The position numbers were made by a program, and so were the translations under genes. The notes under the pieces are model-generated. The model was not told the DNA's origin, did not search any database, and worked only from the letters and a program-made list of their open reading frames with translations. From an uncultured Spirochaetaceae bacterium (GTDB lineage Bacteria > Spirochaetota > Spirochaetia > Sphaerochaetales > Sphaerochaetaceae), in NCBI GenBank assembly GCA_944389295.1, contig CALXLV010000003.1, forward strand, positions 1 through 35,452: a DNA stretch of 35,452 bases, written 5' to 3'. Of this stretch, positions 8,325-15,950 are shown piece after piece (the first letter of the stretch is position 1; each line of letters starts with the position of its first letter).

Positions 8325-8783
8325 ATGCGATGCCCCAGATGCGGAAATGACAATGACAAAGTCCTCGAATCGAGGACCAACAAGGACGGCACCTCAATAA
8401 GACGGAGGCGCAAATGTCTTGAATGCGGGCACCGCTTCACGAGCTACGAACGAATCGAGGAGAAACCGATAATCGTCATAAAGAAGGACGGCAGGCATCA
8501 GCCGTTCGACATCACAAAAGTCGAGAGGGGCATACGCCAGTGCACCGAGAAGCTGAGCATAACCCAGAATGAGATCGAGGAGATTCTCCGCAACATAGAG
8601 GACAGCATCTACGAGCTTGCCGGATCGAGCAACACAGTCACGAGCAAGCAGGTCGGAGAGGAGACGCTCAGGCAGCTTTACCCCATCTCCCCAGTGGCCT
8701 ACGTCCGCTTCGCCTCCGTTTACAGGGCCTTCGACGACCTCGACCAGTTCATAGAGGAGATAGAGAATCTGGCTAAGAAATGA
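8325..8783 (+). CDS. nrdR: Transcriptional repressor NrdR
   Basis: Nucleotide-sensing repressor of ribonucleotide reductase genes. The 152 residues match family length. An N-terminal zinc ribbon has C3, C6, C31 and C34, followed by the RRRRKC region that contacts DNA and an ATP-cone domain (about 49-139) that binds ATP or dATP. Starting at ATG 8325 gives the usual MRCP beginning; a longer frame from 8187 would add 46 residues foreign to the family. No ribonucleotide reductase gene is in the window, so its targets are elsewhere. It is convergent with the dGTPase-like gene, with only five bases between stops; both products act on deoxynucleotide pools. Confidence 0.95.
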   Translation: MRCPRCGNDNDKVLESRTNKDGTSIRRRRKCLECGHRFTSYERIEEKPIIVIKKDGRHQPFDITKVERGIRQCTEKLSITQNEIEEILRNIEDSIYELAGSSNTVTSKQVGEETLRQLYPISPVAYVRFASVYRAFDDLDQFIEEIENLAKK

Positions 8784-8788
8784 GTCTG

Positions 8789-9943
8789 CTACCTCGCGTC
8801 GAACCACCTTCCAGTGATCGACTGCTCTATCTCATCGTTGAGGTGCTCAGGCTTCAGTATCTCATTTGCGCAGTCAAGGCAGAAGTTGTCCGTCATTCCG
8901 GCGATGTAGTCTATTATCATCCGTCTGTCTGAGCCCTCGTGCTCCATATATTTCGGATACATCTCCGCGATATGGCTGTAGAACCCCGCCGCAAGCATGT
9001 TGTGCTCTGCCATGTAGCCGTCCTCATCCAGATGGAAGGAGTGGTAGAGGTCCTCAAGATAGTCGTCGATGAGATGAAGTAGCCTTGTGAAGTAGCGGGT
9101 GTAGCCGTTGAGGATTTCAGAGCGGTAGATATATCTGTAGTTGAACTCGGAGAAAGCCTCCACTGCCTCGAAGATCTCGGGAGAGAAGCCTATCCCCTCC
9201 TCATCACTGGCGCCCGAGACAATATCCGTCACGAGAGTGTTTATGATGCTGCCGTTCGTCGTTCCGAGGCGCTCTTTTACGATCTGGGGAAGCTCCCTCC
9301 CTTTCAGTATTCCCAGCCTCGAGGCATCCTCCCAGTCGCGCCCGAGGTATGCGATCGTATCGGAAAAGCGCACCACAGCACCTTCGGCGGTAGCGGGAAT
9401 GAGACCCTTGCGCTCAGTTACCGACGAAAGGTCGCGGATCACTCCGGTGGGCTTGATGCGCCGGCTCAGCGACTCGCCGTTATGGCAGACAATCCCGTCC
9501 CTGACAGCATATGTGAGATTGAGGCCGCTGCCGTTGTTCGAGAGGAAGTCCACCACGCGCAGCGAGTTGATCTCATGCTCGAACCTGCCGAGACCCTTGG
9601 CCTCCGACATTCCTGATATTATCCTCTCCCCCACATGTCCGAACGGCGTATGCCCGAGATCATGGCCCATTCCTATCGCCCACGCCATCTCTGTGTCCAG
9701 CCCGAGGGCGCGGCATATCGAGGATGCGATCGATGCCACATGCAGCACATGCTCCATCCTCGTGCAGATATGGTCGTTCGAGGGGGCGAAGAATACCTGA
9801 GTCTTGTGCTTGAGCCTCCTGAACGGGGACGAGTGGATTATCGCGGTGGTGTCGCGGTAGAAAGGTCCTCTTCCATCCTCCTCCCTGGGCCTGATGCGGC
9901 TTCTGAGAGCCGCGTCCTCAGCTCTTTCACTGTTTCGATCCAT
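8789..9943 (-). CDS. dGTPase-like HD-domain nucleotide triphosphohydrolase
   Basis: HD-superfamily hydrolase of 384 residues of the deoxyguanosinetriphosphate triphosphohydrolase-like family, which cleaves dNTPs to deoxynucleoside and triphosphate. The metal site is visible: H65 in RMEHV, H94-D95 in GHDLGHTPFGH. The FRRLKHKTQV lead-in is typical of the family. Substrate may be dGTP or several dNTPs. The ATG at 9943 lies 6 bases after a minus-strand extended -10 (TGG TAGCAT), so the mRNA is predicted to be leaderless. This promoter overlaps that of the divergent membrane-protein gene. Confidence 0.88.
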   Translation of the reverse strand: MDRNSERAEDAALRSRIRPREEDGRGPFYRDTTAIIHSSPFRRLKHKTQVFFAPSNDHICTRMEHVLHVASIASSICRALGLDTEMAWAIGMGHDLGHTPFGHVGERIISGMSEAKGLGRFEHEINSLRVVDFLSNNGSGLNLTYAVRDGIVCHNGESLSRRIKPTGVIRDLSSVTERKGLIPATAEGAVVRFSDTIAYLGRDWEDASRLGILKGRELPQIVKERLGTTNGSIINTLVTDIVSGASDEEGIGFSPEIFEAVEAFSEFNYRYIYRSEILNGYTRYFTRLLHLIDDYLEDLYHSFHLDEDGYMAEHNMLAAGFYSHIAEMYPKYMEHEGSDRRMIIDYIAGMTDNFCLDCANEILKPEHLNDEIEQSITGRWFDAR

Positions 9944-9949
9944 GGAAAT

Positions 9950-9959
9950 ATGCTACCAT
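9950..9959. promoter_or_regulatory. Overlapping divergent extended -10 elements
   Basis: One near-palindrome, ATGCTACCAT, serves both ways. Plus strand: TGC (9951-9953) and TACCAT (9954-9959) for the membrane-protein gene. Minus strand: TGG and TAGCAT (9950-9955) six bases before the dGTPase-like ATG. The two polymerase sites overlap, so the promoters should exclude each other. Confidence 0.5.
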
Positions 9960-9981
9960 ATTGCAAGAGGCGGAAGAAAGA

Positions 9982-10434
9982 GTGTTCATATACATCATCC
10001 CCATGACGGCATTGCTGCTTACATTCATGTCTCTTCTGGCGTCGATGCGCTTCATCTTCTCCAGACAGGGACTCTACTGGATATTCCCCGCCATAATCTC
10101 GCTGCTGCTCTTCTTCCAGAACCTCGACACCCTCCTCACGCTCGGAGAGGCGGGAATCACGGAGTTTGACTACACCTTCCGCAACTTCTCCCCGTTCATA
10201 CTGGCATTCCTCTGGTACATGATGATCGTCGTATTCCACTACGCGCTCAAGAAAACCATCGAGTACAACAGATTCGAGGACGATGCGAGAAAGAACAGGA
10301 CCGAGGCAGAGTATCTGATGAAGGTCGAGATGAGGGCCGTGAGGAAGAGAAGGAAGCAGAGGAAGGAGTATCTCGAGAACGCGACCTCCGTTCCCTCCGT
10401 GCCTGAGTACCGCATTCCCGACGATTCAGAGTGA
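9982..10434 (+). CDS. Small membrane protein of unknown function
   Basis: About 150 residues with three hydrophobic segments (near residues 1-25, 33-52 and 72-95), then a highly charged cytoplasmic tail rich in Arg, Lys and Glu and a Pro/Ser-rich end. I do not recognise a family. Start choice: the frame is open from TTG 9961, but the -10 element ends at 9959, so transcription should begin near 9966. GTG 9982, preceded by a purine-rich GGAAGAAAG, is the first usable start; ATG 10003 is the alternative and would cut the first membrane segment. It stands alone between the divergent dGTPase-like gene and the aroK promoter. Confidence 0.6.
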   Translation: MFIYIIPMTALLLTFMSLLASMRFIFSRQGLYWIFPAIISLLLFFQNLDTLLTLGEAGITEFDYTFRNFSPFILAFLWYMMIVVFHYALKKTIEYNRFEDDARKNRTEAEYLMKVEMRAVRKRRKQRKEYLENATSVPSVPEYRIPDDSE

Positions 10435-10453
10435 TGATGAGCCCCCTCTCTGA

Positions 10454-10483
10454 TTGAACGCTCCCTCGCGAAGATGCTACAAT
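10454..10483 (+). promoter_or_regulatory. Promoter of the aroK-aroC-XPB operon
   Basis: TTGAAC (10454-10459), 18-base spacer ending in TGC, and TACAAT (10478-10483). The expected transcription start is the A at 10490, three bases before ATG 10493, so the leader is nearly absent. The longer frame starting at TTG 10454 begins inside the -35 box and is not real. Confidence 0.65.
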
Positions 10484-10492
10484 GCCCCTATT

Positions 10493-11032
10493 ATGGTGAG
10501 ACTCTTTTTCACAGGGATAAAGCATTCTGGAAAGACCACGCAGGCAAAACTTGTCTCATCCCTTCTCGGCATGGACTGCCATGATTCCGACGATCTCATT
10601 CTCAAGGAAATTGGAGGCTCCGTCAGGGACTTCTACAGGACGCACGGCAAGGCGGCGTTCATGGACGCGGAGTACAGAGCCGTGGAGGCTTTCATCAAAA
10701 GCGGGAATGAATCCTTCATCCTCTCGCTCGGAGGAGGAGCTGCAGACAACACACCCCTTATGAATATGATGAGGGAGAATGGGGAGATCATCTACCTCCG
10801 CAGGGAGGAGAAAGCGATGTTCCCCGTGATAATGCGCCACGGGCTTCCCGCGTTCCTCGATGCCGCAGACCCTGAAGGATCATTCCATGAACTCTACTCG
10901 CGCCGGGACAGGATATACAGCGAATACGCTTCGCTCACGATAGACCTCGGCCCGTACGGCGACAGGGATGAGACTGCTGCGAAGGTTCTCACCGCTCTCA
11001 GGGAGGCAGGATATGTCCAGCTCATTCGGTAG
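10493..11032 (+). CDS. aroK: Shikimate kinase (divergent active site)
   Basis: P-loop kinase of 179 residues of the shikimate kinase family, phosphorylating the 3-hydroxyl of shikimate. Visible are Walker A GIKHSGKT (8-15), D33 in DSDD (the shikimate-binding Asp), GGG at 80-82 and R138 in SRRDRIY. By hand alignment with the Mycobacterium tuberculosis enzyme, two other shikimate-binding arginines are replaced: Met57 for Arg58 and Leu118 for Arg117. aroC starts inside its last 20 bases, which strongly supports a role in the shikimate pathway. It is the first gene of an operon with aroC and the XPB pair. A changed substrate or weak activity cannot be excluded. Confidence 0.82.
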   Translation: MVRLFFTGIKHSGKTTQAKLVSSLLGMDCHDSDDLILKEIGGSVRDFYRTHGKAAFMDAEYRAVEAFIKSGNESFILSLGGGAADNTPLMNMMRENGEIIYLRREEKAMFPVIMRHGLPAFLDAADPEGSFHELYSRRDRIYSEYASLTIDLGPYGDRDETAAKVLTALREAGYVQLIR

Positions 11033-12077
11033 ACTTCTCCGCCTTACGACATTCGGAGAATCACACGGAAAGGCCATCGGCGGAGTCGTCGACGGTTTTC
11101 CGTCAGGAGTGAGGATCGACGAAGATTTCATCAGAAGCGAGATGGGAAGAAGGAGGCCGGGAAGCACCCCGCTCGGCACAAAGCGGAACGAGAGCGATGA
11201 AGTGAATATCCTCTCTGGTGTGTACAACGGCCTCTCCACCGGCGCTCCGATCGGCTTCATGATAGAGAACCGCACCCAGATCTCCTCAGACTACTCGGAG
11301 ATAGAACACAAATACAGGCCGGGACACGCCGACTACACATTCGATGCAAAGTACGGCATCCGCGATCCCCGCGGCGGCGGAAGATCGTCGGGAAGGGAAA
11401 CTGCCGCCAGAGTATTCGGCGGTGCGCTTGCGAAGCTCTTCCTTAGGGAGCATGGAATCTCGGTATCTGCGGGAGTCGTGGAGATCGGGGGGATAAAGGC
11501 AGAGAACTACGAGTGGAATCCGCCCTTCCCCTCACCTCTGTATGCGCCGCAGTGCGATGCTCTCGACAAGATGCTGGAGAGAATCGAGGAGGCGCGGCGC
11601 GCATCAGACAGCGCCGGCGGCGTGATAGAATGCCGCATTGAGGGTGTTCCCGCAGGGCTCGGGGACCCCGTATTCGACAAACTCGATGCCGCTCTTGCAA
11701 TGGCGGTGGTATCGATAGGGGCCGTAAAGGGAATCGAGTTCGGAGCTGGATTCAGCAGCACGGAGAAGAGAGGATCGGAGAACAACGACCAGATGAGAGC
11801 GGAGGACGGAAGGCCTGTATTCCTCTCGAACAACGCAGGAGGAATACTCGGAGGCATCTCCAACGGAAACACCATACTCTTCCGCGCGGCGGTGAAGCCA
11901 ACCCCATCCATCGCAAAGGAGCAGCTTACAATAACAGACAGGATGGAGAACACATCAATATCCGTCCGCGGACGACATGATCCTGTAATAGTTCCAAGAG
12001 CAGTCGTCGTAGTGGAGGCGATGGCAGCGCTCACGATAGCCGATGCGCTTCTTCTGCAGAGGGCCTATGAACGATAA
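11013..12077 (+). CDS. aroC: Chorismate synthase
   Basis: Converts 5-enolpyruvylshikimate 3-phosphate to chorismate with reduced FMN as cofactor. The 354 residues fit the family. FGESHG lies near 12-17, and the RP-G-AD segment followed by GGGRSSGRETAARV marks the FMN and substrate site. ATG 11013 is chosen over the ATG at 10968 because it gives the usual N-terminus (SSFGRLLRLTTFGESHG) and is preceded by GGGAGG. It overlaps aroK by 20 bases, and the XPB gene begins inside its last codons, so translation of the three is probably coupled. Confidence 0.95.
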   Translation: MSSSFGRLLRLTTFGESHGKAIGGVVDGFPSGVRIDEDFIRSEMGRRRPGSTPLGTKRNESDEVNILSGVYNGLSTGAPIGFMIENRTQISSDYSEIEHKYRPGHADYTFDAKYGIRDPRGGGRSSGRETAARVFGGALAKLFLREHGISVSAGVVEIGGIKAENYEWNPPFPSPLYAPQCDALDKMLERIEEARRASDSAGGVIECRIEGVPAGLGDPVFDKLDAALAMAVVSIGAVKGIEFGAGFSSTEKRGSENNDQMRAEDGRPVFLSNNAGGILGGISNGNTILFRAAVKPTPSIAKEQLTITDRMENTSISVRGRHDPVIVPRAVVVVEAMAALTIADALLLQRAYER

Positions 12078-13710
12078 GCCGCTGACAGTACAGAGCGACA
12101 GAACGCTCCTCTTAGACGTTCACTCCCCCTCAGCAGATGCCTGCCGCGGCGATATAATCGCCTTCGCCGATCTCGTGAAGAGCCCCGAGCACGTCCATAC
12201 ATACAGGATCTCGCAGCTCTCGCTGTGGAATGCGATCTCCTCCGGACTCACTCCTGAGGAGATACTCTCACGTCTGGAGAAATGGTCGAAGTTCGAGATC
12301 GACAGCAGAATAACATTCTTCATAAAGGACCAGGCGGAGCGCTATGGAGACTTCATCCTCACAGAGCTTGACGAGGAGTATCTCCTCCTTTCCGTGAGGC
12401 GGCCGGTATTCGCGCTGCAGCTCAAAGCTGAGGACGGGCTCAGAAACCTGATTGAACCTGAGAGCGGGACAACCTTCCGCGTGAAGCGCATGAACCGTGG
12501 AATCCTGAAAGCGAGGATGATCAAGCTCGGCTTTCCCGTCGATGACAGAATACCCCTGAAAAAGGGACTGCCTCTCGATATAAAGCTACGCAGCACATTC
12601 TCTCCCCGCCCCTATCAGGAAGATGCGGTGAAGGCCCTGGTCGGGAACGGAAAGAACGGTTCAGGCTACGGGACTATAGTGCTGCCCTGCGGCTCAGGGA
12701 AAACCGTTGTCGGGATACTCGCTGCAGCCGCTCTCGGCACGCGCACCCTCATACTCTGCCCCAATGTCACCGCAGTCCACCAGTGGATAAGGGAGCTTCT
12801 CGACAAGACAGAGCTCACGCCTGACGAGATCGGAGAGTATTCAGGAGAGAGGAAGGACATAAAGCCGGTGACGGTATGCACATACCAGATCGTAACATGG
12901 AGGCCCGACACGGATTCCGACTACATACGCTTCTCGCTTTTCAGGGACGGAGGCTGGGGCTTCATAATCTACGACGAGGTGCACATGCTCCCCGCCCCTG
13001 TTTTCCGCATCACCGCGGAGCTGCAGGCAATACACCGCCTTGGGCTTACCGCGACGCTGGTGAGGGAGGATGGAAGAGAGGACGAGGTATTCTCCCTCGT
13101 CGGTCCTAAGCGCTACGACACGCCGTGGTCCGATCTTGAAGCCGAGGGCTATATCGCCACTGCGTACTGCCATGAGATAAGGCTGCCGCTCCCGGAAGAG
13201 CTGGAAGTGGAGTATGCGATAGCGAAGAAGAGGGAGAAGTACAGGATCGCGGCGGAGAATCCTCTGAAAATAGAGGCCGCAAGGAAGATCATCGAGCGTC
13301 ACAGGGACGACTCCATCCTGATCATTGGCCAGTACCTCGACCAGCTCGAGGCGTTCAGGGAGAAGATGGGCTATCCCATCATTACGGGCCAGACCCCGAA
13401 CAAAAAGAGAGAAGAACTCTACAGCGGCTTCCGCGACGGCAGCATCAAAGTCCTGATCGTCTCCAAAGTCGCCAACTCCGCGATAGACCTTCCCGATGCC
13501 TCGGTCGCAATACAGATATCAGGGACATTCGGATCAAGGCAGGAGGAGGCGCAGCGGCTCGGACGCATCCTCCGCCCGAAGGAGAAGGACAGCCACTTCT
13601 ACACCCTGGTCACAGAGTACACTGAGGAGGAGGAGTTTGCCCAGAACAGGCAGAAGTTCCTCTCTGAGCAGGGATACAGCTACACGATAGAGAAGGCGGA
13701 GAATCTATGA
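12067..13710 (+). CDS. XPB/ERCC3-type DNA helicase
   Basis: Bacterial homologue of the eukaryotic and archaeal repair helicase XPB, a 3'-5' SF2 enzyme, 547 residues. The N-terminal 110 residues form the XPB N-terminal domain (HVHTYRISQLSLWNA). Walker A PCGSGKT is near 206, the DEVH box at 303-306, and a REDGRE segment near 332 matches the XPB RED motif. The C-terminal RecA domain ends with QRLGRILRP. ATG 12067 is chosen because the ATG at 12043 lies inside aroC with no site; it overlaps the aroC stop by 11 bases. The next gene overlaps its end by four bases and carries a related domain, pointing to a two-protein complex. Confidence 0.92.
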   Translation: MNDKPLTVQSDRTLLLDVHSPSADACRGDIIAFADLVKSPEHVHTYRISQLSLWNAISSGLTPEEILSRLEKWSKFEIDSRITFFIKDQAERYGDFILTELDEEYLLLSVRRPVFALQLKAEDGLRNLIEPESGTTFRVKRMNRGILKARMIKLGFPVDDRIPLKKGLPLDIKLRSTFSPRPYQEDAVKALVGNGKNGSGYGTIVLPCGSGKTVVGILAAAALGTRTLILCPNVTAVHQWIRELLDKTELTPDEIGEYSGERKDIKPVTVCTYQIVTWRPDTDSDYIRFSLFRDGGWGFIIYDEVHMLPAPVFRITAELQAIHRLGLTATLVREDGREDEVFSLVGPKRYDTPWSDLEAEGYIATAYCHEIRLPLPEELEVEYAIAKKREKYRIAAENPLKIEAARKIIERHRDDSILIIGQYLDQLEAFREKMGYPIITGQTPNKKREELYSGFRDGSIKVLIVSKVANSAIDLPDASVAIQISGTFGSRQEEAQRLGRILRPKEKDSHFYTLVTEYTEEEEFAQNRQKFLSEQGYSYTIEKAENL

Positions 13711-15359
13711 GGAAAGAACTTCCTTTCGGCATGGAGAGAGCGGCTGCGGAAAGCCCCGATGATCTCGCGGCATCCGTCACAATGGAGGAAGGAGCGTTTC
13801 TCACCTCCCTCCATCTAGCGGGAAACATGTGCGGAATGAACGGCGATATGGCCGCGAACGCCGAGGAGAGAGGACTTGCTGTATTCTCCGAAGGAAAGGC
13901 GGAGGTCACCGCTCCGGGAATGAAGGCCGTATCCCTCTTCCCTCTCTTCGGAAAGGAAGCTGCGAGGGAGGCATACCCCGAGGCGTTCTTCCCCGCCCTG
14001 CTCTCGCTCGCGGCATCTCGCGCACTCTCCTCCGATGACAGCCACTGGAAAAGAGTGCTCTCCTCCGTCCTTCCGTACGCCTTCCCGTCCCTTGACGCTT
14101 CACGCCTCGTGAATGCGGCGATGCTCGCTCTGAGGCGCTTCATCGAACTTGGAATAGCCCTTGATGAGGATGTCTCGCTCTCGCTTGACAGGGATGAGGC
14201 GGAGAAGTTCATGCTCCTTCCTGAGGCAGAGCGCATCGCGCTGATGGCCGGATCGTATGATACAGATAAACTCACCCACGCAGTCTCGCTGTCATTCCTT
14301 CTCTCGGGAATACCTGAGGAGGACCTTGACGGGTACCTCGGGGTGATAGGAAGAATCACAGGGAAAACACCGGATGCGGAAACGCTCATGACGCTCCCTG
14401 TGCTTGATTCCCGTGATGGCATTGTGACCGGACGGAAGATGCCGCAGAAAAAAGCCGGCAGCATCGTTGTCTCGTCTGATTTCACAATCTCTTACACAGG
14501 CTGGATGCCTGACAGCTTCTACCTCTTCTCCGAGCTCTCCAAATGCGATGCAGCATCTGAGTGGAGAATCACAAAGAGCTCTGTTAAGGCGGCATTCTCG
14601 CTCGGGATGAAGTCCGAGGAGATCAGGGACAGGCTGCAGAGACTTTCGGAGTTCCCGCTGCCGGAGATGCTCTACCAGAGGATATCATCTTGGTACTCCT
14701 CTTTCTCATCGATAAGGGCAGAGCGCGCCCTGATTCTCTACACCGACGAACGCAACGGCAGGATAGTCGAGGCACTTCCGACAATGAGGCCGCACATCCT
14801 CGGCAAGCTGGGAGAGAATGTATTCCTGATGGAGCCGCAGAACGAGAGTCTCTGGCGGAGAGCGCTGGAGAATGCAGGCTTCGACATGCTCGGGCCGACA
14901 GAAGGCCCTTCGATCGTCTGGCACGACAGGAAGATATCACAGCTTCCGTCCACGGTTCCTCCCCTGCCGGAAGTTCCAGAGAGGAGAGCCGTGCCGTTCG
15001 ACAGCGGCAGGCGGCAGAGGATTATGGATGGCGCGGGAGACGAGCTGAGGAAGATACTGACGGCATCGGGATTCATAATCTCGGAAGATCAGGAAACGCC
15101 TCGGATCGATACTGTCAACGGACTTTACTATCAGGAGAAGCTGCATCTGATACACTCCGCCTGCCAGGGCGGGTGCAAGCTCTATCTTGAAGATACAGAC
15201 GGAAAGGCCATCGCAGGAAAAGCGGAGAAAACGGAGGACAGCGGCACAGTATCACTCGGAGGACGGAGGATAAGGATATCAAAGGTATGGAAAGCCGCAC
15301 TCCTCCCCGCGGGTGTCTATGACTGGGAATCAGAGGGAATTGATGAGGCTTTCCGCTGA
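13707..15359 (+). CDS. XPB-associated protein with helicase C-terminal-like (Helicase_C_3) domain
   Basis: 550-residue protein. Residues about 250-345 resemble the XPB N-terminal or helicase-associated domain: a VVSSDFTISYTG strand, EWRITKSSVKAAFSLG, and PLPEMLYQRISSWY. There are no Walker motifs, so it is not itself a helicase. The first 240 residues are helical and unlike anything I can name; the C-terminal 100 have a strand-rich character (WYL-like at best). Its ATGA start overlaps the XPB stop, so the two are translationally coupled. From memory, mycobacteria also place such a protein beside XPB. It is probably a partner or regulator of the helicase; the biochemical role is unknown. Confidence 0.75.
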   Translation: MRKELPFGMERAAAESPDDLAASVTMEEGAFLTSLHLAGNMCGMNGDMAANAEERGLAVFSEGKAEVTAPGMKAVSLFPLFGKEAAREAYPEAFFPALLSLAASRALSSDDSHWKRVLSSVLPYAFPSLDASRLVNAAMLALRRFIELGIALDEDVSLSLDRDEAEKFMLLPEAERIALMAGSYDTDKLTHAVSLSFLLSGIPEEDLDGYLGVIGRITGKTPDAETLMTLPVLDSRDGIVTGRKMPQKKAGSIVVSSDFTISYTGWMPDSFYLFSELSKCDAASEWRITKSSVKAAFSLGMKSEEIRDRLQRLSEFPLPEMLYQRISSWYSSFSSIRAERALILYTDERNGRIVEALPTMRPHILGKLGENVFLMEPQNESLWRRALENAGFDMLGPTEGPSIVWHDRKISQLPSTVPPLPEVPERRAVPFDSGRRQRIMDGAGDELRKILTASGFIISEDQETPRIDTVNGLYYQEKLHLIHSACQGGCKLYLEDTDGKAIAGKAEKTEDSGTVSLGGRRIRISKVWKAALLPAGVYDWESEGIDEAFR

Positions 15360-15374
15360 GGCCGGAGGAATGAT

Positions 15375-15950
15375 ATGAGAATATTTGTCGCAAGACACGG
15401 TGAGACGGAGTGGAATCTCCGGCATATGGTATGCGGTATATCCGAGGCCGATCTGACTGAGAAAGGGAAAAATCAGGCCAGAGCGCTTGCTGAAAAGCTG
15501 AAGGCTGAGCAGGAGAGCAACAGCATCGGAGCAATAATCGTCTCACCGCTCAGGAGAGCGAGGGACACGGCATCGTACATAGAGAACGCGCTGGGAATAG
15601 AAGCCGCAGTCGAGAATGATCTTCACGAGATGAATTTCGGCGCTTTCGAGGGAGCCGACTGGGATGATCCTGAGTTCAGGGCGATAAGGAAGGAACCCTT
15701 CGTCCATTTTCCCGGAGGCGAGTCCGCCGTCTCTGCCGCAGCAAGGGTATATGCGCTCCTTGATCGGATAAGGAGAGAATACAGCTGCAATGTGCTTCTC
15801 ATATGCCACGGCACGCTGATAAAGATAATCGACACATATTTCCGGAACAGGACGATGGAGGAGTACTCATCGTTCCGTCCCGGCAACTGTGAGCTTATAA
15901 CCTATGAGATCACATCTGGGGAGTCAGCTTCGGATAGTGATAGCCTGTGA
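15375..15950 (+). CDS. Histidine phosphatase family protein (phosphoglycerate mutase-like)
   Basis: 191-residue member of the histidine phosphatase superfamily. The phosphohistidine motif RHGETEWN is at 7-14 (H8), the DLTEKGKNQA segment follows, an acidic pair stands in LHEMNFGAFEG, and the second catalytic His is H145 in LLICHG. This size fits cofactor-dependent small phosphatases (GpmB/CobC/PhoE types) better than true glycolytic mutase. Substrate is unknown. GGAGG lies just upstream of the ATG, 15 bases after the XPB-partner stop, so it may be the last gene of that operon. Its 3' end overlaps the convergent aroDE gene by 41 bases. Confidence 0.85.
   Translation: MRIFVARHGETEWNLRHMVCGISEADLTEKGKNQARALAEKLKAEQESNSIGAIIVSPLRRARDTASYIENALGIEAAVENDLHEMNFGAFEGADWDDPEFRAIRKEPFVHFPGGESAVSAAARVYALLDRIRREYSCNVLLICHGTLIKIIDTYFRNRTMEEYSSFRPGNCELITYEITSGESASDSDSL

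Noticed and set aside
13610..14485. 291-codon Ser/Arg-rich open frame opposite the XPB partner
   Set aside because: Composition is that of an antisense frame in GC-rich coding DNA; no motif or start site.
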